Below are positions 46,857-56,000 of a stretch of DNA of 64,000 bases, piece after piece. Source of the stretch: CALFML01 sp044222245 (GTDB lineage: Bacteria; Myxococcota_A; Polyangia; Palsa-1104; JAEUJZ01); contig JBGANQ010000027.1 in NCBI GenBank assembly GCA_044222245.1, positions 1-64,000 on the forward strand, written 5' to 3'. The translations under genes were made by a program, and so were the position numbers. The first letter of the stretch is position 1. The number at the start of each line of letters is the position of its first letter. The notes below the pieces were generated by a model that saw only the letters and a list, made by a program, of their open reading frames with translations, was not told the DNA's origin and made no database searches.

Positions 46857-46915
46857 GAGCCCTCGGACAGGCGCTGCAGCTCGCTGTTTTGGTGGCGGGC
46901 TGCGGCCTGGGCTCT
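46856..46915. terminator. Inverted repeat at the convergent end of the Fe-S gene
   Basis: AGAGCCC (46856-46862) pairs with GGGCTCT (46909-46915) across a 46-nt loop containing a CTGTTTTGG run. It overlaps the last base of the Fe-S gene stop codon. A terminator role is possible but weakly supported. Confidence 0.3.
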
Positions 46916-46977
46916 GCGCTCCGGCTCCGGTCGGCCCGCGCCTTTGGCTATCGCTATTTGTGGATGGAGTGTAGCTG

Positions 46978-48099
46978 TCAGGCGCCGCTGGTGAGGCTGG
47001 CGGGGACGGGGCTGCGGGCGGTGAGGACCTGGACGGGCTGCTCGGCGAGCTCGATGCGCATAAAGTCGCGGCGGTCTTTTAGCAGATCGCCGCCGATCTG
47101 CATGGGCACCGGCTGCTGCAGGTGGATCTCGACGGCGTCGACCAGGAAGTCGCGCAGTGAGGCGCTGCGGTACGAGCCGGTGAGGACCGAGGGCAGGTGC
47201 GCCAGGGTCTCGAAGGCCGAGGCGTCGCTGCAGCGGACGTGGAACTTGTCGCGGCGCAGATCGGCGTAGGGGAAGATGCGCACGTTGAAGCCGTAGCAGG
47301 GGATGGTGGCGCCGCCGGCGAGGGTGCACGGGCCGCGGTACAGCACGGTGCCGCGCGGCAGCGGCGTCGGATCGGGCTGGCCGTCGGGGTTGATGGCGTA
47401 GGCGGGGCCGCCGACGTTGACCACCTCGACCTGCGGCAGCTTGCGCAAAAGGAACCGCGGCACCGAGCACAGGGCCACGGCCAGCATGTAGCGCAGCGGC
47501 GAGCCGATCAGCGACCCGAGCTTCACCGCATCGAGCGTCCGCGTGGTCCGCGAGTAGTCTTCGAGGATCTGGGAGTCCAGGCCGGTGCCGGCGAACGGGG
47601 CGAGCTTGCCGTCCACCCGCAGCAGCGGCAGCTCATGGGTGGCAGAGCCGCCCTCCTGGGCCCGCAGCAGCTCGGTGCGCAGGCCGCGCAGGGACGGTGG
47701 GGAGATGCCCAGGTAGTAGCCCAGGGCGTTGCCGGTGCCCAGCCGCAGAAGGCCCACCCGGGGCGCGGGGCGACCGGCGCGCGCGGCGGCGGCCAAAAGG
47801 TCGTTCAGGCAGCACACGAAGGTGCCGTCACCGCCACCGAACAGCACGGTGGCATAGCCGCGCTGGATCAGGGTCGCGGCGATGTACTTGCTGTGCTCGG
47901 CGCTCTGGGAGACGAACACGTCCTCGGAGCGGTGGAGGCGGCGGAGCCGCTCGATCTGCCGCGGGGTCACGCCGCGAGCGTTGCGGTTAAGGACCACCGC
48001 GACCGACCGCGCGCCGTCCGCCACTGGAGAGAAGACCGGCACCCGTGCTAGCGCCCGCGCAGACGGCGCCGAATCAAACAGCTGTGAAGGGAGGTTCAT
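46978..48099 (-). CDS. Diacylglycerol kinase-like (lipid kinase) family protein
   Basis: The protein has 373 aa. The DAGK catalytic domain begins at 'SVAVVLNRNARGVTPRQIERL', with the nucleotide-binding 'VLFGGGDGTFVCCLNDLL' and 'GLLRLGTGNALGYYLGI'. Such enzymes phosphorylate diacylglycerol, ceramide or related lipids at the inner membrane; the substrate here is undetermined. The C-terminal beta-sandwich includes 'AYINPDG'-like and 'MQIGGDLLKDRRDF' segments. ATG 48099 starts about 33 residues before the fold. The frame upstream to 48378 runs through repeats and is judged non-coding. A 374-bp gap precedes the gene. Confidence 0.88.
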   Translation of the reverse strand: MNLPSQLFDSAPSARALARVPVFSPVADGARSVAVVLNRNARGVTPRQIERLRRLHRSEDVFVSQSAEHSKYIAATLIQRGYATVLFGGGDGTFVCCLNDLLAAAARAGRPAPRVGLLRLGTGNALGYYLGISPPSLRGLRTELLRAQEGGSATHELPLLRVDGKLAPFAGTGLDSQILEDYSRTTRTLDAVKLGSLIGSPLRYMLAVALCSVPRFLLRKLPQVEVVNVGGPAYAINPDGQPDPTPLPRGTVLYRGPCTLAGGATIPCYGFNVRIFPYADLRRDKFHVRCSDASAFETLAHLPSVLTGSYRSASLRDFLVDAVEIHLQQPVPMQIGGDLLKDRRDFMRIELAEQPVQVLTARSPVPASLTSGA

Positions 48100-48325
48100 T
48101 GGAATCACAGCCGGAGCATTTTCAGTGCCAGATCGGGTGGTCCAAAGACCAGACAGACTCCGACGCGAAGCTGTTGAAATCGCGAGGGCGCCCCGGCCAG
48201 GTGTGTCACCTCCTGCGCGGCCAGGCTGTAAAACCTGCGTCGGCCGGGTGTCAGTGTATAAGCGGCTACGCAGACCGCTGGGGGCAGCCACTATGCCCGC
48301 AGGCTGCCTGCACCAGTCGCACCGG

Positions 48326-48419
48326 GCGGCTGGCTTCTCGTTCGCGGCCGGCTGCGCAGCGGCTGGCTTCTCTTTCACGACCCGCTGCGGCGGCTGGCTC
48401 CTCTTTCGCGGCCCGCTGC
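48326..48419. repeat. Three imperfect 30-bp repeats in a 374-bp gene-free stretch
   Basis: Units at 48326-48355, 48359-48388 and 48390-48419 begin GCGGCTGGC and end with a GCTGC core. The stretch 48100-48473, between the lipid kinase and the NAD(P)HX repair gene, otherwise shows no gene. Confidence 0.7.
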
Positions 48420-48473
48420 GGCGAGCAGCGGCCGCCTGGGCTAGGGCCAGCGCCGCGGAGCGACTCGGTCTTT

Positions 48474-50174
48474 TTATAGGCAGGTGATCGGCCAGCCGCA
48501 GGGGCTGCCCACCGCGGCCAGGGCGCGGGCGCGGGCGCGATCCAGGGTATCGATCAAGTCGCTGGCGACCAGGATGCTGCCCGCGGCGCGCTCACTGGCC
48601 AGCACGTCGCCCGCCAGGCCGTGCCAGTAGACGGCGGCGCAGGCTGCATCGTAAGCCGGCCAGCCGCCGGCCAGCAGGGCGCCCATCATGCCGGTCAGCA
48701 CATCGCCCATCCCGCCGCTGCCCATCCCAGCGTTGCCTTTGGGACAGACCGAGAGCGGACCCTGCCTTAGCGGCGGCGGCGAGTGCGCCACCTCGCCCTC
48801 GCGGATCTCGACCTCGGAGGCCGCCTCATCGGGAGCGGCGATGAGCGTCCGCGGGCCCTTGAGGACGACCACCGCGCCGGTGCGGCGACACAGCTCGCGG
48901 GCGCTGCGCACCCGATCGGCCTGCACCTGGGCCACGCTCTGGCCGAGCAGCCGCGCCGCCTCACCGGGGTGCGGCGTCAGGATGAGCTGCCGGCCGGCCT
49001 TGGCCGCGCTGCGCAGCGCCTCCTCTTCGCCGCACAGCTGGTTGAGGGCGTCCGCATCCAAGAGGAGCGGCGCGTTGCCGCTCAGCAGCACCTCGAGCAG
49101 CGCCTGCTTCATCGCAGCGGCCACCGGCAGCCCGGGTCCCACCGCCAGGGCGTGCTTGCCCACGCTCGCCTTGAGCAGCTGGCGGGCCAGCGCCTCGCCC
49201 TCCTCGCCCAGCTCATAGGGGTAGGTCATCGCGCAGGCGGTCTGCTCGCCGAGCACCCGATCGACCACCGCGCTCGGCACCGCCAGGGTGCACAGGCCGA
49301 CCCCGGTGTGCAGCGCCGCGCGGGCGCACAGCTGCGCCGCCCCGGTCTTGCCCTGCGAGCCGGCGACGATCAGCAGGTGGCCATGGGTCCCCTTGTGTCC
49401 CAGCGGCGACCGCGCCTGCCCAAGCCGCACCAGGCACCGCTCATCGAGCAGCCGCGCCGCGACCCCGTGCCGGGCGCACAGGGCTTCGGGGATGCCGATA
49501 TCGACCAGCCGCACCTGGCCGGCGTAGATGAAGCCCGGTGCCGAGACCAGCCCCAGCTTGCACAGCCCGAGGGTGACCGTGTAGTCGGCGTGGACGATCA
49601 CCGGCTCCCCAAGGGTCCCTGCCGGCACCCCGAGGTCGGCGTCCAGGCCCGAAGGCAGATCCACCGCCACCTTCAGCGCGGTGCTGTGGTTTACCGCCTC
49701 GATGACGTGGCGCAGCGGGCCGCTGACCGCCTTGGTCAGCCCGGTCCCGAGCAGGGCGTCGATGATCAGATCACGGCGGGTCAGCCGCTGCAGCAGCGCC
49801 GCCACCTGGGCCGCGCCGGCGTCGCCGCTGTAGACGGTCGGCGCGACGCCGCACGCCTGGGCCGCCTGCAGGTGGTGGAGGGCGTCGCCCTTGACCCGCT
49901 CGAGCTCGGCGCACAGGAGCAGCCGCACCGCAGCGCCGCGGTTGTGCAAGTAGCGGGCGATGACAAACCCGTCGCCGCCGTTGTTGCCAGGACCGGCGAC
50001 GACCAGCACCTGGCCGCCGTAGAGATCCACGGCCCCGCGGTGGTGCAGCTGCCACAGCACCTCGACGACGCCACGGCCGGCGCTCTCCATCAGCACGCCG
50101 CCGGGAACGCCGATCTGGGTGATCGTCTCTGTATCCAGCGTGCGCATCTGCTCAGCCGAGACCAAAGGGATCAT
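48474..50174 (-). CDS. nnr: Bifunctional NAD(P)H-hydrate epimerase / ADP-dependent dehydratase
   Basis: The protein has 566 aa. It repairs hydrated NAD(P)H: the N-terminal YjeF_N domain interconverts the S and R forms and the C-terminal kinase-like domain dehydrates the S form. N-terminal marks are 'TITQIGVPGGVLMESAGRGV', 'VVAGPGNNGGDGFVIARYL' and 'VDLPSGLDADLG'. C-terminal marks are 'HLLIVAGSQGKTGAAQLCARAAL', 'LLLDADALNQL', 'LTPHPGEAARLLG' and 'GNAGMGSGGMGDVLTGMMGALLA', the last being the nucleotide-binding loop. AAGGAGG lies before ATG 50174. It is transcribed alone. Confidence 0.96.
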   Translation of the reverse strand: MIPLVSAEQMRTLDTETITQIGVPGGVLMESAGRGVVEVLWQLHHRGAVDLYGGQVLVVAGPGNNGGDGFVIARYLHNRGAAVRLLLCAELERVKGDALHHLQAAQACGVAPTVYSGDAGAAQVAALLQRLTRRDLIIDALLGTGLTKAVSGPLRHVIEAVNHSTALKVAVDLPSGLDADLGVPAGTLGEPVIVHADYTVTLGLCKLGLVSAPGFIYAGQVRLVDIGIPEALCARHGVAARLLDERCLVRLGQARSPLGHKGTHGHLLIVAGSQGKTGAAQLCARAALHTGVGLCTLAVPSAVVDRVLGEQTACAMTYPYELGEEGEALARQLLKASVGKHALAVGPGLPVAAAMKQALLEVLLSGNAPLLLDADALNQLCGEEEALRSAAKAGRQLILTPHPGEAARLLGQSVAQVQADRVRSARELCRRTGAVVVLKGPRTLIAAPDEAASEVEIREGEVAHSPPPLRQGPLSVCPKGNAGMGSGGMGDVLTGMMGALLAGGWPAYDAACAAVYWHGLAGDVLASERAAGSILVASDLIDTLDRARARALAAVGSPCGWPITCL

Positions 50175-50408
50175 GGTCGCCCTCCTTTATGGGTGGGGCC
50201 GGCTCTTGCCCGCCGCCCAGCTCACAGCGAGCCTGCCAGCGTCCAACCGTGGTGCATAAAGCGGCGGCCTGACCGCATCGCCCATATAGAATGCGTCATA
50301 TCATAGAGCCGCCTGCCGCTACACCCCGTAAGCTCGAGCCAGCGCTCGGCGGGGGTTTAGACCCGGCGGGGCTTAGGTCCGGTGGGGCAGCCGTCCCGGC
50401 GGGGATGG

Positions 50409-51203
50409 CTAATCGGTCGCCTCGGCTGCGCCAGGCCCTCCTTCGCCAGCGGCGGCACCGTCCCAGCCGTCGCTCCAGAGGCCGCCGGGTGCCGGGCTGT
50501 CGCCGTCGCCCTCGCCGTCGCGGGACAGCGGGGCACCGCGCCGGCTCGCGCTCACGCGGCGGGAGCTCGGCTCGCTGCGCGGCAGCGCGAGGTTGAACCG
50601 CGGCGTCGCTGGACAGGCAGTCTCCGGCCTCACCTCGGGCAGGGCGGAGCCGCCGGTGAGCAGCGCCAGCGCCGCCTCCAGCTCGGCGACCTGCGCCTGC
50701 TGCTCGGGACGCGCGCTCTGCAGCAGGCGGCAGCGCGCGCCGACCAGCTGGGTCACCTGGATGAGCAGGGCCAGCCGCTGCTGGGCGCGCCGGGGCTCTT
50801 GCAGGTGGTGCTGCATCGACTCGTGGGGGACGAGCAGGCGGGCCAGATCCCAGCTGGCGCTCACCGCGTAGCTTGTGTGGTCATCGTCTACGACTGGGGC
50901 GGTGAGCCCGTCCACGGCGCGGCCGGTCGCACTCAGCTGCCAGCCGCGCCCGACCGTGACGCGCAGCTGCGGCAGCAGCGCCGCCAGGTGCTGGCGCGCC
51001 AGCAGACCCGCCGTCGCCCCGGGGCTGAGCCCGGCGTGGACCAGCGCGGCCTGCTGCACCGCCGCCAGGCCGCCATCAGCCTTGGCGGCGGCAGCGACGC
51101 GCTCCTGGAAGAGCAGGCCGAGCAAGAGCAGCAGCGCTCGCGGGTCGCGCAGCCGGCGGGGTGGTGAGCGGCGGGGTTGGGGGGAGGTCGGTAGCAACAC
51201 CAT
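50409..51203 (-). CDS. Secreted protein of unknown function
   Basis: The protein has 264 aa. Residues 1-38 form a long signal peptide with an Arg-rich start and a Leu-rich core ending Val-Ala-Ala-Ala. The middle is helical and Gln/Leu-rich ('SWDLARLLVPHESMQHHLQEPRRAQQRLALLIQVTQLV'), faintly like an outer-membrane efflux helix. The last 60 residues are Ser/Arg/Gly-rich and disordered-looking. I do not recognise a family. AGGAG lies before ATG 51203. It follows the M23 gene by 84 bp on the same strand and may be cotranscribed. Confidence 0.65.
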   Translation of the reverse strand: MVLLPTSPQPRRSPPRRLRDPRALLLLLGLLFQERVAAAAKADGGLAAVQQAALVHAGLSPGATAGLLARQHLAALLPQLRVTVGRGWQLSATGRAVDGLTAPVVDDDHTSYAVSASWDLARLLVPHESMQHHLQEPRRAQQRLALLIQVTQLVGARCRLLQSARPEQQAQVAELEAALALLTGGSALPEVRPETACPATPRFNLALPRSEPSSRRVSASRRGAPLSRDGEGDGDSPAPGGLWSDGWDGAAAGEGGPGAAEATD

Positions 51204-51287
51204 GGGAAGCTCCTGTCGCCACAATGGCAGGAGCGGTGTTCGGCAGGGCGACCGCAAAGTTGCGAAATGACTGCTGAATTCTGCCGC

Positions 51288-52937
51288 TCAGGGCTCGGGC
51301 AGCTCGCTCTGCACGACCCAGCCGCCGGCGGGCTCGCCGACATGGGCCAAAAGCTCACTGGTCTCGGCCACGAGCTGGGCGAACGCGCCGCGCTTGCTCT
51401 CGGGCAGCGGGGCCTCGCGCGGCGACTTGAGGCGGCTCGGATCGACGAGCTTTGTCCCCACGCGCACACCCAGGTGCAGGTGCGGCCGGCTCGCCTGGCC
51501 GGACTGACCGACGTAGCCGACGACCTGGCGCAGCCGCACCGGCTGACCATCGACAAGGCCGCGCGCGAAGCGCCCCAGGTGCTGGTAGCTGGTCTCCATG
51601 CCGCCGGCGTGGGCGATGACTACCGTGTTGCCCTGCGGGCCGCGCAGCCCATGGAAAACGACCTTGCCGGCGCCGGCCGCCAGCACCGGCGTGCCGAGCG
51701 GCGCCGGGTAGTCGAGTCCGAGGCGGCCGCGCTCTGCGTGCAGCTGCGGCCGGGCCAGCTCGGGCGCTGGGGGCGACGCGGCTGCCCCGCGGGCGCCGGC
51801 CGGCCGCGCGACGGCCACCCGGCTCCACTGCAGCGGCGAGCGACACAGCGCCCGCGCCAAGCTCTCGCCATTTTCGGTGTAATAGAGCGCCGCCGTCCCC
51901 AGGCCGGCGCCGGCATTGCTGACGGTGCTGGCCGGCGACAGGAAGGCGCGCAGCCGGCTCGTGCGCGGCCCGCCGGGAGCCGGGACATACTCGGCGGCCA
52001 GCAGGCGACCGTAGCGGTAAAACCGTGAGCCCAGGGTGTGCTTCTCGACCACCAGGCGCACCCGGTCGCCGGGGCGGCCGTCGGCGTACAGGTTCAGCTC
52101 GCAGGCAAACAGCTCGGCCAGCCGGGCCGCCAGCGCCGGCGTCTCGCCCGCCTGCAAAAGGGCGGCGGTGAGCTCGGCAGGGCGATCCAGGGTCGCCTGC
52201 ACGGCGGCGACCTGCACCGTGAGCGGCTCGCTCTGGCGCACGCTGACGAAACGCTCGGCCCCTCCGGTAGGCACCCGCTCGAGGTGATAGGCGAGCGCGG
52301 CGGTGAGGCGATAGTCGACGGTGCTCAGCCGATCTTCGGCGTCGTAGTACAGGGTCAGGGTCTGCCCGGCGCCGACCCCGCCCGGATCGAGCAGCGCCTG
52401 CAGCGACGAGTCCAGCTCGCTCAGGATGCGACCGCTGAGGCCGGCCGTCACCAGGACCGCGTGCACCGAGTCGCCCGGCTGCAGGGCGATGTCGACGACG
52501 CGCGGGTAGTCGGGCAGCGGCGGCAGGGCGTGCAGCTTCTTGGCCTTCACGGTCGGCACCGGCGGCGTACCCACCGGTCCCTGCAGGCGGGCGCCGATGC
52601 TCGCCCGGCGCCCGGCACTCGCCAGGTCCCACAGCGCCGGCACCGAGGTGCCGCGCTTCCAGTAGAGCACGTACACGTTGAGCAGCCCGAGGATGGTCAG
52701 GGCCGCGGCGAGCCGCATCGGCCCGCGCAGCCGCTGCCACAGCCAGGCGCTGAGCCCTGCCCCGCCATGCCGGCCTCGGTGCCCCGAGCGGGCCGAGGCC
52801 TGCCGCGACACCCGCCCGGCGTAGCGCGGCGCACGGCGCGGCCGCCGCGCTGCTCCGCCGCCGGTGAGGCTAGTCAGGAACCGCAGCGCGGGGGAGGCAT
52901 TGGAGCGACGCCGCGACGTAGACATGGGGAAGCTCAA
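51288..52937 (-). CDS. M23 (LytM-type) peptidase-like protein, degenerate zinc site
   Basis: The protein has 549 aa. A basic N-terminus and one membrane span (about residues 75-95) anchor it in the inner membrane. Residues about 140-400 form an OapA/LysM-like region found before many M23 domains ('LQPGDSVHAVLVTAGLSGRILSEL', 'LYYDAEDRL'). The M23 domain near 415-510 has 'GLDYPAPLGTPVLAAGAGKVVFHG', 'TSYQHLGRF' and 'SRPHLHLGVRVG'. The usual first zinc ligand His, four residues before the Asp, is Arg here (codon at 51723-51725), so the enzyme may be inactive and act as an activator, as EnvC/NlpD do. It lies downstream of the AsmA gene. Confidence 0.88.
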   Translation of the reverse strand: MSFPMSTSRRRSNASPALRFLTSLTGGGAARRPRRAPRYAGRVSRQASARSGHRGRHGGAGLSAWLWQRLRGPMRLAAALTILGLLNVYVLYWKRGTSVPALWDLASAGRRASIGARLQGPVGTPPVPTVKAKKLHALPPLPDYPRVVDIALQPGDSVHAVLVTAGLSGRILSELDSSLQALLDPGGVGAGQTLTLYYDAEDRLSTVDYRLTAALAYHLERVPTGGAERFVSVRQSEPLTVQVAAVQATLDRPAELTAALLQAGETPALAARLAELFACELNLYADGRPGDRVRLVVEKHTLGSRFYRYGRLLAAEYVPAPGGPRTSRLRAFLSPASTVSNAGAGLGTAALYYTENGESLARALCRSPLQWSRVAVARPAGARGAAASPPAPELARPQLHAERGRLGLDYPAPLGTPVLAAGAGKVVFHGLRGPQGNTVVIAHAGGMETSYQHLGRFARGLVDGQPVRLRQVVGYVGQSGQASRPHLHLGVRVGTKLVDPSRLKSPREAPLPESKRGAFAQLVAETSELLAHVGEPAGGWVVQSELPEP

Positions 52938-52973
52938 CGAGTAACACGCGAGCCTGGAGATGTGAATTTTTCA

Positions 52974-52998
52974 CCCCGACCAGCACCTCGCGGTCGGG
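52974..52998. other. Hairpin between AsmA and M23 genes
   Basis: CCCCGACC (52974-52981) pairs with GGTCGGG (52992-52998) across a 10-nt loop in the 159-bp gap. On the coding (minus) strand it is followed by an A-rich rather than U-rich run, so it is not a classical terminator. Confidence 0.35.
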
Positions 52999-53096
52999 CT
53001 TCTCAGCGACGGGGATGCCGCCGTTTCATGCGAGCTCAAGTTCGGAGGGGTCGGGCGCGGCGGCGCGGGCAGGCAGGGAAGCGGGCGGGCGGCGGG

Positions 53097-56000
53097 CTAG
53101 CGGCCAAACAGGCCGCCGAGTCCTTTGGCGCCGCCCTGCAGGCGCTTGCGCGCCTCTTCTTCCAGGCGTCGCTGAGCGTCTTGCTGGGTGGGCACCTGGG
53201 CCGGCGCCGGCGCCGGCTGCCCGGGCTGCCCGGCCGCCGGCTGGCCACCGAGCGCTCCGCCCAGCGCTCCGCCCAGCGCTCCGCCGAGCGGCCCCTTGCC
53301 CTGGCCGCCGAGCGCTCCGCCCAGCGCCCCGCCGAGGGGCCCCTTGCCGCCGCCCAGGTTCTTGAGCAGCTCGGCGCCGCGCCCGCGCAGCAGCGCCTCG
53401 GTCAGGGCGACGACGGTCTTGGCGGGATCGGCCAGGGTGATGTCGGGCTTGCTGAGAGTGCCGCCGATGCGCAGGCTCACCGGGATGTCGCGATCGGGGA
53501 CCAGCTTGCCCCCGGTGGCGGCCGAGATCGTCTTGGGCGACAGCGTCAGATCGCCGAGCATGGCCAGGCTCTTGTCAAGGCCAATGGCGCCGGTGAGGCT
53601 GAGACCGCCCTCCTCGGTGGTGAAGCGCATGGGCGAGGTGGTGCGCAGCTGGCCGTTTTCGATCCGGAACTGCGCCGCCAGATCCTTGAGCGCCATCTGC
53701 TGCGACTGCGCCACCGCGCCCACCTGCCCGCCGGCGCGCGCCAGCATCGGCGCCACCACCGAGTTGCCGAGCGAGGCGGTCAGCAGCTTGCCATCGGTCA
53801 GCGCCATCCCCAAAGACCCGCTGAGCTTGGGCGCGATGTCGGCCCACGCCAGCCCCTGGCCGTCGGCGTTGAGGTCCAGGCTGCCGCGCCCGGTCATCTT
53901 GCGGCCCAGGTCGGGGCTGCGCAGCGCCATCACCTGCGCCAGATCGATCTTGTCGAGCTTGGCCTTCAGATTAAAGTGCGGCCGGGCGCCGCTGAAGTCG
54001 ACCGAGGTGCCGGTGGCGAGCACGTTGCCGCCCAGGGCGGCGGCGCGCAGGACCTTCACCAGCAGCCGACCCTGCGACATCGTCAGCTCGAGGTCAAAGT
54101 CCTTCACCGAGCCGCCGCGCAGCTTGCCGCTGGCGACCGCTATCTTGCCGTCCATCTCCAGCCGCTTGACGAACTTGGGCACGGTGGAGGAGCCGCTGGC
54201 GTGGCTGTCCTCGTGTGCGCTGTCGCTCGACTCGCTCGGCGGCGGCAGGATCTTGTCGAGATCGAGGTAGTCGGCGGAGAAGTTGAAGGTGATCTTGCGC
54301 GGCTCGTCCAGGCCAATGACCTCGGAGGTGCCGCGGATGGTGCCGCCGGCGACCTGCAGCGCGAACTGATCGATGCGCGCCCGCACCGTAGACAGCTTGT
54401 TGGGGTTGCCGTCGGCGCTAACCGCGAAGTGGATGCGGCTGTCCAAGAGGCCCCCCAGGCTGCCGCGGCTCAGCGCCGGCACCACCTGCGACAGCTTGGA
54501 CAGATCGAGATCACACAGCGGCACCTTCATATCCAGCCGGTTGCCCGACAGGTCCGCCGAGCCGACCACCTGCACCGTGCCGCCGGGCAGCTCCAGCTGC
54601 GCCAGCTTGACGTGCACCACCTTGCCGGTGCGATCCGCCTGCAGCCGCACCCGCATCGGTACCCCGCTGCCCTTGTCGACGCTGCCCGGCACGCGCAGCC
54701 CGGCGCCCGTGAGGTCGAGGTTGGCGTTGACGCTGGCCGAGGCCGCGGTCGAGCGGACGTCGGCGCCGAGGTCAGCCCCGCCGCGCAGCTCGATGTCGCC
54801 GGCCGCCAGCTGGGCGTCGCGCATCTGCACCTTGACCCCGGCATCGAGCGCCTCGCCGCGGCGCTTGACCGTGCCAAAGACCCGGAAGTCGCCGGCGATG
54901 CGCGCCTTTTTCTTCTTCTTGACCGTCGCCATCGACTGCTCGACCGTCGGCAAGAGGCGCAGCAGGCGGTCCAGATCCACCGAGCCGGTGTCGGCCTTGA
55001 GGTCAAAGTCGCTGCCCGAGCGCACCTGCCCGGAGGCGAGCAGCGCCAGCGGCCCCAGCACCAGGCCCAGCCGCTCGATGTTCATCCCCTTGTCCTTGAC
55101 CTGGCCGCGCAGCTCCAGAACCAGCGGCGTGCCCACCGGCTTGGCGAAGCTCGGCAGCAAGATTGCCGCCGCGGTCGCGTCAAGCGCGACCTCGACCTTG
55201 GCCTGGGTCGGGGTGCCCGAGCCGGCGCCGCGGATGGTCAGCGGCCCGCGCAGCGTCGCATCGGCCGGCACCGCGGTGGGCGGCAGCACCATCAGCAGCC
55301 GCTCGAGCAGCAGGCCCTGCGACTGCAGCGCCAGGGTGTTGACCGCGGGGCTCGACCACAGGCTGCGCAAGTCGGCGTTGCCCTTGACCGCCATGTCGCC
55401 GACCGCGAGCTCGAGCCGCTCGACCTTGACGTCGCCGGCGATGAGGTTGGCGCTCAGCTGGCCGGAGATGCCGATGTCGGTCGGGGCGCCGCGCCGGCGG
55501 GTGGCGAGCTTGGCCGGCGCCGCCTCATCTTCGAGGACCAGGCCCCGCGCCTTGACCCCCGCCGCGACCCGCAGGTCGCCGCTGCCCTCGGGGTTGTCGA
55601 GCACCAGATCGGCCTCCAGCAGCGACTTTTGCACCGCGAGGCCGGGCGCCGGCGGCAAGAAGCGCAAAAGCGGCTCCAGCTGCAGCGGCCGCAGCTTCAG
55701 CTCGACGTGACGCACCACCGACAGCGGCGCCGTGACCTTCAGGTCGCTCGGCAGCGGCCCCACGGTCAGGCCAAAGTGGAAGTTCTGATCGCTGCTGAGG
55801 ATCGCCATGTCCAGGGTGAGCGGGAAGCTCTGGAACAGCCGGGCGTTCTGCAGCGTAAAGTCGATCTGGTCGACCTTGATCGGCGCCGCCGCCCCGTAGG
55901 GCGTCGAGAGGTCATAGAAGCTCACCGCGCCGCCGCGCAGCGCCGCGCGGGTGATCGAGATGCCGGCCAGCTGGTCGATCTGCGCCTGGGTGAGGGGCTT

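Noticed and set aside
48100..48378. N-terminal extension of the lipid kinase
   Set aside because: It is built from imperfect 30-bp repeats, and the kinase fold begins normally about 33 residues after Met at 48099.
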